Notes: generated from the letters alone by a model not told the origin. A stretch of DNA of 57,002 nucleotides from Klenkia terrae (GCF_900491935.1 NZ_UEXK01000004.1:2072865-2129866), one strand, 5' to 3'. Shown: positions 41,572-51,343, numbered from the stretch's first letter. Numbers and translations are program-made.

Positions 41572-43347
41572 GTGCTGCCTTTCAGCCCGCAATCGGACCT
41601 CCTCGAAGCTAGAGCCAGCCTCCGTGCCGAGGTGGATGAGTGCCTGGACAAGCTGGCAGCCGGAGCTCTACCCGAACTGGTGGAGCGCCAGAGGGTCGAC
41701 CTGAAGGAAGAGGCCGGACGGCGGGGCAGCGGTGGAGTCCTCCTCCCGGGCGACCCGCACAACTTGGCTGCAGCGGACCATCTGGCGCGAGAGGTCGCAT
41801 GCCTCGCCAACACTCCAGGTGGCGGGGCCTTGATCGTGGGGGTCGAGGACCGCAGCGGCGCACTGTTCGGCGCAGCGCTCGATGCCGAGTGGCTTCGCCA
41901 GCGCATCTACCAACGGGTCGACGTCGCGCCGGCCGTCGAGGAACGCATCGTCGCCGGAGCCCGGTTGCTGGTGGTGTTCGTCGCCGAGGCCCGCGAACCG
42001 GTCGAGGACCAGGACGGAAACCTCAGATGGCGTACGGGATCGAGCTGCCAACCGGTCGACCGTGCCGAGTGGTGGCTGCACCGACAGGACATCGCCGGAG
42101 CCGACCCCATGGCCGCTGTCACCTCTCGCACCGTCGTCGACGTGCCGGACGGCGCCATCGTCGCTGCACGCGCTTACCTGCAACGCAGTGGTCTCGAAGG
42201 TGTACCCCGTACCCGCAGTTCGAGCGAGCTGCTTGCCTGGCTCGGAGTGCTGCGGCCCGACGGTCACCTCACCCAGGCGGGCGCCTTGGTCTTCTGCGCC
42301 AGCGATCGCACCCTGCTGTCCCTGTCCGTCCTCGACGTCGAGGGCGGTGATGTCCTGGCTGCCCCGCTGGACCTGAGTGGACTCAGCCTCATCGAGCAGG
42401 TCGCCGTCGTGGAGCAGCGTCTGGACAGCGTGAACACGTCCATCACGCTCACGGGATCATTCGCAGAGGAGCCAGTTCGCCGGTTGCCTCCCCGGGCCAT
42501 CCGCGAAGCAGTCCTCAACGGCGTGATCCATCGTGACTGGATGCCACGTGACCCTGTGGAGATCACGTGGATCGAAGCGGACTCAGCCCTCCAGGTCGTC
42601 AGCCCCGGCGGCTTCGTCGGGGGCATCACCGCGGCCAACGTCCTCACGCAACGCTTCGCCAGGTACCCCGCGCTCGCTGATCTCTTCCGCGGCATGAACC
42701 TCGTGGACAAGCGAGGCCTCGGGGTGGATCGCATGGTCCGCGAGATGGTGACCTTGGGTCATCGCCGTCCCATCGTCGACGAGCAGTCGAACATCCGGGT
42801 CCGGGCGCGGCTCACCGGCGGTGCACCTGTGCTGCCGGTCATGGCGCTCGTCTCGGCCATCCAGCCGGCGGTACGGCGCCGCGACGTCCGCATCGCCCTC
42901 ATCGTCCACACGCTGCTGCACGAGCCGTTCATCACCGCCGATGGTTTGGTGGACGTCCTGCAGCGGGACGGCGCCGAATGCGCAGAAGCGATCGACACGG
43001 CCCTGGAGTGCCGGGTGGGTGACCAGCCGTTGCTGGCGCGCGTCAAAGACGTGTGGACCTTGTCCGCCGCGGCGCTCGGCCTCCTCGAGACCAAGGAGGC
43101 ACGCCTGGCCTTGCGATCCCGGGGAGTCCTGCCCTACCGACGTCCAGAAGATCCTCGTCGGGTCATCCGCGCCTGGCTGATGGCGCACGACCGCATGACA
43201 TCCGGAGACCACGCCGCACTCACCGGGCTGTCTGTGGGTGGGGCTCTACGGCAGCTCGAGCGCCAGGCCGCGGAAGGCTTCTTGGCGCGAGGAGACGAGA
43301 TCGGCAGGAACGCCCACTTCACCCGCGGGCCGTCGTTCGCCGCCTGA
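41572..43347 (+). CDS. Schlafen AlbA_2 plus HATPase_c_4 domain protein
   Basis: ATP-binding protein of 591 residues. The AlbA_2 (Schlafen-type nucleic-acid) domain is about 38-160: RQRVDLKEEAG, VACLANTPGGGALIVGVED and NLRWRTGSSCQPVDRAEW. A RecG-C-like HATPase_c_4 domain is about 305-405: RAIREAVLNGVIHRDW and KRGLGVDRMVREM. The C-terminal part looks like two winged helices (for example ITADGLVDVLQRDGAECAEAID and MTSGDHAALTGLSVGGALRQLERQ). This architecture occurs in regulators and in some phage-defence proteins; no partner gene is present. GTG 41572 with GGGAGAG upstream is chosen; TTG 41551 is an alternative. Its codon use and the flanking repeats point to horizontal acquisition. Confidence 0.85.
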   Translation: MLPFSPQSDLLEARASLRAEVDECLDKLAAGALPELVERQRVDLKEEAGRRGSGGVLLPGDPHNLAAADHLAREVACLANTPGGGALIVGVEDRSGALFGAALDAEWLRQRIYQRVDVAPAVEERIVAGARLLVVFVAEAREPVEDQDGNLRWRTGSSCQPVDRAEWWLHRQDIAGADPMAAVTSRTVVDVPDGAIVAARAYLQRSGLEGVPRTRSSSELLAWLGVLRPDGHLTQAGALVFCASDRTLLSLSVLDVEGGDVLAAPLDLSGLSLIEQVAVVEQRLDSVNTSITLTGSFAEEPVRRLPPRAIREAVLNGVIHRDWMPRDPVEITWIEADSALQVVSPGGFVGGITAANVLTQRFARYPALADLFRGMNLVDKRGLGVDRMVREMVTLGHRRPIVDEQSNIRVRARLTGGAPVLPVMALVSAIQPAVRRRDVRIALIVHTLLHEPFITADGLVDVLQRDGAECAEAIDTALECRVGDQPLLARVKDVWTLSAAALGLLETKEARLALRSRGVLPYRRPEDPRRVIRAWLMAHDRMTSGDHAALTGLSVGGALRQLERQAAEGFLARGDEIGRNAHFTRGPSFAA

Positions 43348-43361
43348 AGAGACGCACGACC

Positions 43362-43409
43362 TCAGACCGCGAGCGCGACCGCCAGGGCCTCGAGCAGGTC
43401 CCGCACGCC
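43362..43409. repeat. direct repeat of otsB 3' end, proximal copy
   Basis: Last 48 bp of the intact otsB gene, starting exactly at its stop codon (TCA on the plus strand) and repeated at 41413-41460. The two differences are at the sixth position after the stop codon and near the inner end. This is the probable attachment-site copy still attached to the full gene. Confidence 0.85.
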
Positions 43410-44098
43410 GTCCAGGTCGGGCACCCGGAGCTGGGCGGCGGTGTCGCCGTCGCCCACCTTGACCGTCACGGCGCCGACCCGGGGGGCCAACGCGGTGAAC
43501 GCGTCCTCGTCGGTGCGGTCGTCGCCCAGGTAGAGCACGCCGTCGGCGCCGAGGGAGTCGGCCAGGCGGAGCACCGCCGTCCCCTTGTCGGCGTCGGTGA
43601 CCGCGAGCTCCAGCACGTCCTTGCCCGGCTTGGCGGTGTGGTGCGGCCCGGCGGCCGCGGCGGCCCGCTCCAGCAGGGCCGCGGCGGCGGGACGGTCGGC
43701 CACGGTGCGCACGTGCACGGCGACCGCGGCGGGCTTGACCTCCAGGCGGGCGCCGGGGACGGCGTCGACCAGCGGCTGCACCGCACCGACCAGCAGGTCC
43801 CGCTCGGCGGCGACCCCGGCGTCCAGGCCGTCGTCGAACTCCGCGCCGTGGCTGCCGACGAACCGGATCGGCGCGCCCAGCCCGGACGTCGTCCGCAGGT
43901 CGTCCAGGCCGCGGCCGCTGACCATCACGACCGTGACGCCGTCGGCGCCGGCCAGGCGGCGCAGCAGGTCCGGCGCCCACTCCTCGGGCACGGCCTCCCC
44001 GGGGACGTCCCGCAGCCGGGCGAGGACGCCGTCGTAGTCGCTGGCCACCAGCAGCGGCCGGCGGTCGGTCAGCCGGGTCACGACCTCGGCGACGGTGC

Positions 44099-44102
<4 letters not shown>
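43362..44102 (-). CDS. otsB: trehalose-6-phosphate phosphatase
   Basis: HAD-superfamily phosphatase of 246 residues that converts trehalose 6-phosphate to trehalose. Motif I is SDYDGVLA (nucleophile D22, acid D24), motif II is VVMVSGRG, motif III Lys lies in the [10 protein letters not shown] region, and motif IV is [12 protein letters not shown]. The GTG start overlaps the otsA stop by 4 bp, so the biosynthetic pair is co-translated. Trehalose supports osmotic and desiccation tolerance. The last 15 codons are duplicated beyond the islet at 41.4-43.4 kb, and the gene itself appears intact. Confidence 0.93.
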
Positions 44103-45505
<1,403 letters not shown>

Positions 45506-45544
45506 ACCGGGTCGACCCTACTGAGCGCCGGCCCCCACCGCAGG

Positions 45545-45898
45545 TCAGCGGACGATCCCGTACCCGATCGAGGCCGCGGCGACGCCCAGCAGCACCGAGC
45601 CGGTCAGGTACGCCAGCGCCCGGCCGACCCGCCGCTCCTCCACCAGCCGGACGACGTCGAACCCGAAGGTGGAGAAGGTGGTCAGCGTGCCGCAGAAGCC
45701 GGTGCCCACCAGCGCCACGACGGCGGGGGAGAGGTCGCGCGCGCCCACGACGAGGCCGAGCAGCAGGCTGCCCGCGACGTTGACCACGAGGACCCCGACG
45801 ACGCTGCCCGCGCCCCGCCACCGCACCGCCAGCCGGTCGGCGGCGTACCGGACCGGTGCCCCGACCAGCGCGCCGAGCACCACCCACAGCGCCGTCAC
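45545..45898 (-). CDS. crcB: fluoride efflux channel CrcB/Fluc, subunit 2
   Basis: Membrane protein of 117 residues with four helices. The Fluc signature GTGFCGTLTTFSTFGFDV is present at about 67-84, and the N-terminal GALVGAPVRYAADR motif resembles the GGxxGAxxRY pattern. Second of two crcB genes; the GTG start overlaps the upstream crcB stop. Actinobacteria often encode two Fluc subunits that form a heterodimeric fluoride channel. Function is removal of cytoplasmic fluoride. Confidence 0.92.
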   Translation of the reverse strand: MTALWVVLGALVGAPVRYAADRLAVRWRGAGSVVGVLVVNVAGSLLLGLVVGARDLSPAVVALVGTGFCGTLTTFSTFGFDVVRLVEERRVGRALAYLTGSVLLGVAAASIGYGIVR

Positions 45899-46272
45899 CG
45901 GGCCACCCGCCGTCCCACCAGCAGCCCGAGGACGACGGCGGCGAGCCCGCCCACCACGCTGACCAGCAGGTACCCCACCGCGACCGGCCACCGACCGGCG
46001 TCGGCGAGCTGGACGGCGTCGACGGCGAACGCGGAGAAGGTGGTGTAGCCGCCGAGCACCCCGGTGGCCAGGAACGGCCGCAGCCACGGGTGCCCCGGGG
46101 CGCGGGCCAGCAGCACGGCCAGCAGGACGCCGATGGCCAGGCAGCCGGTCAGGTTGACGGTGACCGTCGCCCACGGCCAGGTACCGGCGGTGTGCGGCAG
46201 CCCGAGGCCGACCCCCCACCGCGCCAGCGCCCCGGCGGCCCCGCCGAGGGCCACGACGCCGGAGGTCCGCAC
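45895..46272 (-). CDS. crcB: fluoride efflux channel CrcB/Fluc, subunit 1
   Basis: Membrane protein of 125 residues with four predicted helices. Family features are VALGGAAGALARWGVG, WATVTVNLTGCLAIGVL (the Asn-containing pore helix) and LATGVLGGYTTFSAFAVDAVQL. GTG at 46272 is chosen because it precedes the first helix directly; further upstream the frame has non-CrcB composition. It forms a translationally coupled pair with the second crcB. I looked for a fluoride riboswitch upstream and did not see one. Confidence 0.9.
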   Translation of the reverse strand: MRTSGVVALGGAAGALARWGVGLGLPHTAGTWPWATVTVNLTGCLAIGVLLAVLLARAPGHPWLRPFLATGVLGGYTTFSAFAVDAVQLADAGRWPVAVGYLLVSVVGGLAAVVLGLLVGRRVAR

Positions 46273-46345
46273 GGTGCGGCAGCATGCCACCGAGGCCCGC
46301 GCCCGGTGCGGGGGCGGCTCATCCGACGAGCGGGAGGACGGCGAC

Positions 46346-47446
46346 GTGGCCGGACCGTTGCAGGGCGTACGGGTCGTGGAGTTCGCCGGGCTGGGCCCCG
46401 GCCCCTTCTGCGGGATGCTGCTGGCCGACCTGGGCGCCGACGTCGTCCGGATCGACCGGCGCTCCCGGGGCGGCGGGCTGGTCGGGTCGCTGGGCGCGAC
46501 GTCGCTGCTGGACCGCGGCAAGCGCTCGATCGCCCTGGACCTCAAGGACGACGCCGACCTGGCCGTCGTCCGCGCCCTGGTCGCCCGGGCCGACGTGCTG
46601 CTGGAGGGCTTCCGGCCCGGGGTGATGGAGCGGCTGGGCCTGGGCCCGGAGCAGGCGCACGCGCTGAACCCGGCGCTGGTCTACGGCCGGATGACCGGCT
46701 GGGGGCAGACCGGACCGCTCGCGCACAGCGCCGGCCACGACATCGGCTACATCGCGCTCACCGGCGCGCTGGGCGCCACCGGCCGGCCCGGCGAGCGGCC
46801 CGCGCCGCCGATCAACCTGCTGGGCGACTTCGGCGGCGGCGGGGTGTTCCTGGCCCTGGGGGCGGTGGCGGCGCTGCTGCACGCCCGGGCCACCGGCGAG
46901 GGCCAGGTGGTCGACGCCGCCATCGTCGACGGCACCGCGGTGCTCACCACGATGATCCACGGGATGCTCGACACCGGGGCCTGGACCGACGCCCGGGGCG
47001 CGAACCTGCTCGACACCGGGGCGCCGTTCTACGACGTCTACGCCTGCGCCGACGGCACGTTCCTGGCCGTCGGCGCCCTGGAGGAGCAGTTCTACGCCGC
47101 GCTGCTCGAGGGCCTGGGCCTGGCCGGGGACCCGACGCTGCCCGACCGGTCCGACCTCGCGGCCTGGCCGGCGCTGCGGGCGCGCTTCGCCGAGGTCATC
47201 GGGTCACGCACCCGGGCGGAGTGGTGGGCGGTCTTCGCCGGCACCGACGCCTGCGTGGCGCCGGCCTGGTCGCTGCTGGAGGCCACCTCCGACGAGCACA
47301 ACCGCGAGCGCGGCGTGTTCGTCGAGGTGGACGGGGTGGTGCAGCCCGGGGTGGCGCCGCGGTTCTCGGCCACCCCGGGTGCGGTCGGCGCGGTGCCGAC
47401 CGCCGGCCAGCACGACGCGGAGATCCGGGCCGAGCTGGGGATGTGA
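46346..47446 (+). CDS. alpha-methylacyl-CoA racemase (CaiB/BaiF CoA-transferase family)
   Basis: Protein of 366 residues in the family III CoA-transferase fold, closest in pattern to alpha-methylacyl-CoA racemase (Mcr/AMACR). The N terminus PLQGVRVVEFAGLGPGPFCGMLLADLGADVVRIDR is diagnostic. Catalytic residues corresponding to His126/Asp127 and Asp156 of the mycobacterial enzyme are H131/D132 (GHDIGY) and D161 (LLGDFGGGG). It would epimerise 2-methylacyl-CoA esters during branched-chain fatty acid or sterol side-chain breakdown. GTG 46346 has GGGAGG at good distance. Monocistronic, divergent from crcB, ending at a hairpin shared with bcp. Confidence 0.88.
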   Translation: MAGPLQGVRVVEFAGLGPGPFCGMLLADLGADVVRIDRRSRGGGLVGSLGATSLLDRGKRSIALDLKDDADLAVVRALVARADVLLEGFRPGVMERLGLGPEQAHALNPALVYGRMTGWGQTGPLAHSAGHDIGYIALTGALGATGRPGERPAPPINLLGDFGGGGVFLALGAVAALLHARATGEGQVVDAAIVDGTAVLTTMIHGMLDTGAWTDARGANLLDTGAPFYDVYACADGTFLAVGALEEQFYAALLEGLGLAGDPTLPDRSDLAAWPALRARFAEVIGSRTRAEWWAVFAGTDACVAPAWSLLEATSDEHNRERGVFVEVDGVVQPGVAPRFSATPGAVGAVPTAGQHDAEIRAELGM

Positions 47447-47451
47447 GGTTC

Positions 47452-47486
47452 CCGGCCGGGCGGGGGAGTGGCCACCGCCCGGCCGG
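47452..47486. terminator. bidirectional hairpin terminator
   Basis: CCGGCCGGGCGG (47452-47463) pairs perfectly with CCGCCCGGCCGG (47475-47486), 12 bp with an 11-nt loop. It sits between the convergent racemase and peroxiredoxin genes. Confidence 0.7.
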
Positions 47487-47504
47487 AGCTTCAGGAGGGC
47501 GCCA

Positions 47505-47954
47505 TCACTTGGGGGCGAGCGCCGACAGCGCCTTGCCGGCGTGCTTGGCGAAGGAGAACTCGCTCTTGATGACGTCCCGGACGACGCCGTCGGTGCCGAT
47601 CACCACGGTGTGCCGCTTGGTCGGCGCGGCCTTCCAGCCGCGGTTGGTGCCGTAGGCGGTGCAGATCGAGCCGTCGGCGTCGGACAGCAGGGGGTAGTCG
47701 AAGCCGTTGCCGTCGGCGAACGCCTTCTGCTTGGCGATCGAGTCCTGGCTGATGCCGACCCGCTGGGCGCCCACCGCGGCGAACTGCGACGCCTCGTCGC
47801 GGACGGTGCACATCTCGGTGGTGCAGCCGCCGGAGCTGGCGAGCGGGTAGAAGAAGAGCACCACCGGCCCGCTCTGCAGCATCGTGGACAGCCGGCGGGG
47901 CGTGCCGTCCTGGTCGGGCAGCTCGAAATCGGGGGCGACGTCACCGGTCTTCAT
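47505..47954 (-). CDS. bcp: thioredoxin-dependent peroxiredoxin, Bcp/PrxQ family
   Basis: Peroxiredoxin of 149 residues that reduces hydroperoxides with thioredoxin. The AhpC/TSA fold is clear (MKTGDVAPDFELPDQDG, VVLFFYPLAS). The peroxidatic Cys44 and the resolving Cys49 lie in SGGCTTEMCTVRD, where the usual TPGCT is SGGCT. VGISQDSIAKQKAFADGNGFDYPLLSDADG follows. ATG at 47954. Monocistronic; its upstream gap (47955-48158) contains a parS-like palindrome and the promoter region of a divergent membrane-protein gene. Cytosolic antioxidant role. Confidence 0.93.
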   Translation of the reverse strand: MKTGDVAPDFELPDQDGTPRRLSTMLQSGPVVLFFYPLASSGGCTTEMCTVRDEASQFAAVGAQRVGISQDSIAKQKAFADGNGFDYPLLSDADGSICTAYGTNRGWKAAPTKRHTVVIGTDGVVRDVIKSEFSFAKHAGKALSALAPK

Positions 47955-47993
47955 GACTGTCCTTCGTGCCGAGCGGGCGAGGTGGTTCGGCCG

Positions 47994-48007
47994 GTTCCAC
48001 GTGGAAC
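47994..48007. other. parS-like palindrome (copy 3)
   Basis: GTTCCACGTGGAAC, here extended to an 18-bp perfect palindrome (47992-48009), in the 204-bp gap between bcp and the divergent membrane-protein gene. The rest of that gap shows no gene. Confidence 0.6.
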
Positions 48008-48158
48008 CGCCCGCAGGTGATCACGGACCCGGGACCGGCGCCACTCGGCGCAGCGGTTGTGGGTGTCCTGTGCCGTGGGTGAGCGGCCCGGCGGGTCGGC
48101 GCGACCCGATCGCCGCCGCCGTCCCGTCGCGCTGGGAGGATGGGCCGGTGACCGCCCG

Positions 48159-48524
48159 GTGAACACCCCCCTCGTGGCCCTGGCCACCGTGGCAGCCCTG
48201 GTGGTCGCGGCGCTGGGCGGGCTGTCCACCGTGCTGCGCCGCCGCACCGGCCTGGCCCACCTGGTCGCCGCCGGCGTCCTGGAGGCCGTGCTCCTGGTCC
48301 AGTCGGCCGTGGTCGTCGTCGCGCTGGCCGGCGGGGAGCGACCGCCGGAGACCGCGACGTTCCTGGCCTACCTGGTCAGCGTGGTGCTGGTGCCGGTCGC
48401 CGGCGTGCTGTGGTCGCGCACCGAGCCCACCCGTTGGGCCGGCACCGTGCTGGCCGTCGCGGCGCTCGTGGTGGCCGTCATGGTCTGGCGCCTGCTGCAG
48501 CTGTGGGAGGCCACCGGTGGCTGA
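48159..48524 (+). CDS. small integral membrane protein, unknown function
   Basis: Protein of 121 residues that I do not recognise, made almost entirely of four hydrophobic helices (about 5-22, 30-55, 63-83 and 90-113) with an Arg-rich loop (VLRRRTG) and a short outer loop (GGERPPET). Start is placed at GTG 48159, just before the first helix; no strong SD precedes it. The stop region overlaps the next gene by 8 bp, and both genes encode small membrane proteins, so they may work together. Actinobacterial integral membrane proteins of this type are generally uncharacterised. Confidence 0.65.
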   Translation: MNTPLVALATVAALVVAALGGLSTVLRRRTGLAHLVAAGVLEAVLLVQSAVVVVALAGGERPPETATFLAYLVSVVLVPVAGVLWSRTEPTRWAGTVLAVAALVVAVMVWRLLQLWEATGG

Positions 48525-48972
48525 CCGCCTGGGTGCACCCGCCGCCGGCGGGGACGACGCCGGCAGCACCTCGCGCGGGCCCGGCCGGGTGCTGGTCGCC
48601 CTCTACGGCGTGTTCGCCCTGGCCGCGGGCGCGCGGGCCGCCGTCCAGCTGGCCACCCAGTTCGACGAGGCCCCGGTGGCCTACCTGCTGTCCGCCTTCA
48701 GCGCCGTCGTCTACCTGGTCGCGACCGTCGGGCTGGCCCGCGGCGGCCGGTCGGGCCGACGCACGGCCGTGGTGGCCTGCGGCGTCGAGCTGGTCGGCGT
48801 CCTCGTGGTCGGCACGCTGTCGCTGGTCGACCCCGCCGCGTTCCCGGACGCGACCGTCTGGTCGGGCTTCGGGCAGGGCTACGGGTTCATCCCGCTCGCG
48901 CTGCCGGTGCTCGGCCTGCTGTGGCTGCGCCACCTCGGCGAGCTGGAGCGCGACCGACCCGCCTCCCCCTGA
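48517..48972 (+). CDS. integral membrane protein, unknown function
   Basis: Protein of 151 residues that I do not recognise. A Gly/Ala-rich N-terminal tail (1-22) precedes four hydrophobic segments (about 25-46, 53-74, 84-104 and 118-137), with the pattern VLVALYGVFALAAGARAAVQLATQFDEAPVAYLLSAFSAVVYL. The C terminus is charged. GTG start at 48517 overlaps the preceding gene by 8 bp, indicating an operon. The LOV-phosphatase gene begins 61 bp downstream on the same strand, so co-transcription with it is possible. Confidence 0.7.
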   Translation: MADRLGAPAAGGDDAGSTSRGPGRVLVALYGVFALAAGARAAVQLATQFDEAPVAYLLSAFSAVVYLVATVGLARGGRSGRRTAVVACGVELVGVLVVGTLSLVDPAAFPDATVWSGFGQGYGFIPLALPVLGLLWLRHLGELERDRPASP

Positions 48973-49033
48973 CGCGGGGGGCGGTCCGGTCTCCCGGGCA
49001 GATCCGTCGTGCGCCACCGGTATCGTCCACCCC

Positions 49034-51343
49034 GTGCAGCAGGTCCCCGACCCCTCCGGGTCCGACGTGCCCGCCGAGGCCGCCGCCCTCGTGTCCGGAG
49101 CAGTCGCGAACCCCGACGACAGCCAGGACCGCGCCCACCAGGCAGGTGCCGTGGGCGCGGCGACCGCGCTGGTCTCGGCCACCGACTCCGCCGCCAGCGC
49201 CCGGTCGGCGCTGCCCGGGGTGCTGGTCGACGTCCCGGTGGGCGTCCTGGTCATCGACCAGCGGGCCGGCACCGTGGTCTACGCGAACACCGCCGCCGTC
49301 GAGCTGGCCGGCAACGTCTCGCTGCCGGTCGCCATCGACGAGTGGGGCACCTCCGCCGGGCTCACCGACCTGTCGGGCCAGCCGCTGGAGAGCACCGGCA
49401 GCCCACTGTCGGTGGTGGCCGAGGGCACCCCGGTGGCCGGGGAGGCGGTGCGGCTGGGGCCGCGCGGCCAGCGGGAGGAGCTGACCCTCTGGGTCACCGG
49501 CTTCCCGCTGTCCCAGGACGCCGAGGACGAGCAGCTGGCCCTGGTCGTCTTCCTGCAGATCGACGGCGCCCGCGGCGACGCCGACCCCGACGCCCGGATG
49601 CAGGCGCTGCGGGACCGGGCCGTGCTGGCCACCGACATCTGCTTCACCATCACCGACCCCCGCCGCGAGGACGACCCCCTGGTGTGGGTGAACCCCTCCT
49701 TCACGCGGGTCACCGGCTACACCGCCGAGGAGTCGGTCGGCCGCAACTGCCGGTTCCTGCAGGGCCCGGCCACCGACCGGGCGAAGGTCGCCGAGATCGG
49801 CCGGGCGCTGGACCAGCGGCAGGTGGTCACCGAGACGCTCCTGAACTACCGCAAGGACGGCACCGCGTTCTGGAACCAGCTGTCGATCAGCCCCGTCTTC
49901 GACGGGTCCGGCGAGCTGGTCAGCTTCGTCGGCGTGCAGACCGACGTCACCGAGCGGGTCCGGGTCGAGGGCGAGCGCGCGGCCGCCTTCGCTGCCGAGC
50001 AGACCGCCCGGCGCGAGGCCGAGGTCGCCCAGGCCGTGGCCGAGCAGGCCAGGGCCGACGCCGAGACCGCCCGCGAGGACGCCGAGGTGGCGCAGAACCG
50101 GCTGGCGCTGATGGCCGAGGCCACCAGCTCGCTGACCGCCACCCTCGACCGGACCGAGCTGCTGGACCGGCTGGCCGACCTGTGCGTGCCGCTGCTGGCC
50201 GACTGGATCTTCGTGACCGTCGTCGACGCGTACGGCACCGTCGAGGAGACCGCCGGCCGGCACCGGGACGGGCTGGCCGACGAGCTGCGGGCGATCAGCG
50301 CCCAGCACGCCATGCACCTGACCCCGGGCTCGCCGAGCCGGCAGGCCATGGAGCGGCGGCAGCCGGTGCTCATCGAGCAGATGACCTCCGACCGGCTCGA
50401 CGACGTGTTCGCCCACTCCGTGACCCGCGCGGCCTACGACCGGCTCGGCGGGCACGCGGTGCTCGCCGTCCCGATGATCGCCCGGCGGCGCGTGCTGGGG
50501 TCGCTGGCCCTGGTGCTGACCGACGACGAGCGCGGCTTCACCACCGAGGACACCGAGCTGGTGCAGGACCTCGCCCGGCGGGCGGCGATGGCCCTGGACA
50601 ACGTGCGGCTCTACCAGGCCGAGCACGAGGTGGCCGAGACGCTGCAGCGCTCCCTGCTGCCCGAGCTGCCCGAGATCGCCGGGGTGCAGGCCGCGGCGCA
50701 CTACGTCAGCGCCTCGACGGCGGCCGACGTGGGCGGCGACTTCTACGACCTGCTCGAGCTGCCCGACGGCGCGATCGGCGTGGCCATCGGCGACGTGGTG
50801 GGCCACGACGTCGCCGCCGCGGCCGCGATGGGCCACCTGCGCGGGTTGCTCCGCGCCTGCATGTGGGGCGCCACCGACCCCGACCCGGGCTCGGTGCTCG
50901 GCCGGGTGGACCGCCTGGTGCAGGGCCTGCACGTGGCGTCGATGGCGACCATGGCCTACGTCCGCGCCGTCCCGCCGGCCGGGGAGGGCCAGCCGTGGCA
51001 GCTGGTCGTGGCCGACGCCGGGCACCCGCCGCTGCTGCTGCGCTACCCCGACGGCCGGGTCGAGGTGCTCTCCCAGGCCCACGGCCTGCTGGTGGGCGTG
51101 GACGGCGCGACCCGGCGCACGAGCGTGCACCTGGAGGTCCCGGCCGGCACCACGCTGGTCGGCTACACCGACGGCCTGATCGAGCAGCCCGGGGCCGACC
51201 TGGACGAGGGCATCGCCGCGCTCGTGCAGCGGCTGGTCGACGCCCCGGCCGACGCGCTGCCCGTGGACGTCTGCGCCCGCGCGGTGGACACCGCCCTGGA
51301 CCGCCGGGACGACATCGCCCTCATCGCCGTCCGCTTCGGGTAA
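49034..51343 (+). CDS. blue-light sensor phosphatase: PAS-LOV-GAF-SpoIIE
   Basis: Protein of 769 residues. A PAS-like domain lies at about 55-175. A LOV domain follows at about 190-308 with the flavin-adduct motif GRNCRFLQGP (photoactive Cys239), WVNPSFTRVTGY, LNYRKDGTAFWNQLSISPV and the terminal FVGVQTDVTER. A coiled coil (about 308-365) leads to a GAF domain (about 370-510). The C-terminal PP2C/SpoIIE phosphatase (about 525-769) has metal-site motifs VGGDFYDLLEL (D569), GDVVGHDVAA, VVADAGHPPLLL and YTDGLIE, plus RDDIALIAV. No kinase domain is present. It probably dephosphorylates an anti-anti-sigma (STAS) protein in response to blue light, feeding the general stress response. GTG start at 49034, TAA stop. 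Confidence 0.9.
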   Translation: MQQVPDPSGSDVPAEAAALVSGAVANPDDSQDRAHQAGAVGAATALVSATDSAASARSALPGVLVDVPVGVLVIDQRAGTVVYANTAAVELAGNVSLPVAIDEWGTSAGLTDLSGQPLESTGSPLSVVAEGTPVAGEAVRLGPRGQREELTLWVTGFPLSQDAEDEQLALVVFLQIDGARGDADPDARMQALRDRAVLATDICFTITDPRREDDPLVWVNPSFTRVTGYTAEESVGRNCRFLQGPATDRAKVAEIGRALDQRQVVTETLLNYRKDGTAFWNQLSISPVFDGSGELVSFVGVQTDVTERVRVEGERAAAFAAEQTARREAEVAQAVAEQARADAETAREDAEVAQNRLALMAEATSSLTATLDRTELLDRLADLCVPLLADWIFVTVVDAYGTVEETAGRHRDGLADELRAISAQHAMHLTPGSPSRQAMERRQPVLIEQMTSDRLDDVFAHSVTRAAYDRLGGHAVLAVPMIARRRVLGSLALVLTDDERGFTTEDTELVQDLARRAAMALDNVRLYQAEHEVAETLQRSLLPELPEIAGVQAAAHYVSASTAADVGGDFYDLLELPDGAIGVAIGDVVGHDVAAAAAMGHLRGLLRACMWGATDPDPGSVLGRVDRLVQGLHVASMATMAYVRAVPPAGEGQPWQLVVADAGHPPLLLRYPDGRVEVLSQAHGLLVGVDGATRRTSVHLEVPAGTTLVGYTDGLIEQPGADLDEGIAALVQRLVDAPADALPVDVCARAVDTALDRRDDIALIAVRFG

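Larger units (their letters stand above)
41413..43409. mobile_element. one-gene islet inserted at the 3' end of otsB
   Basis: A segment of 1901 bp (41461-43361) flanked by the 48-bp otsB-end repeats. Its single gene has visibly more A/T at third codon positions than the neighbours, and its upstream region is AT-richer (TTTAGCATCTAGCTAAA). The duplication leaves otsB intact, the hallmark of site-specific integration into a gene end. No integrase, transposase or terminal inverted repeats are visible, so the mobilising enzyme acted in trans or has been lost. Confidence 0.65.

Noticed and set aside
41461-43361. Classical transposon insertion to explain the otsB duplication
   Set aside because: The 48-bp direct repeat is far longer than IS target duplications, and there are no terminal inverted repeats or transposase. 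Integration at a gene end fits better.
46273-46345. Fluoride riboswitch upstream of crcB
   Set aside because: I looked for the conserved pseudoknot core segments (GGNGAUGG and the CUGAUG part) on the minus strand. They are absent and the gap is only 73 bp.
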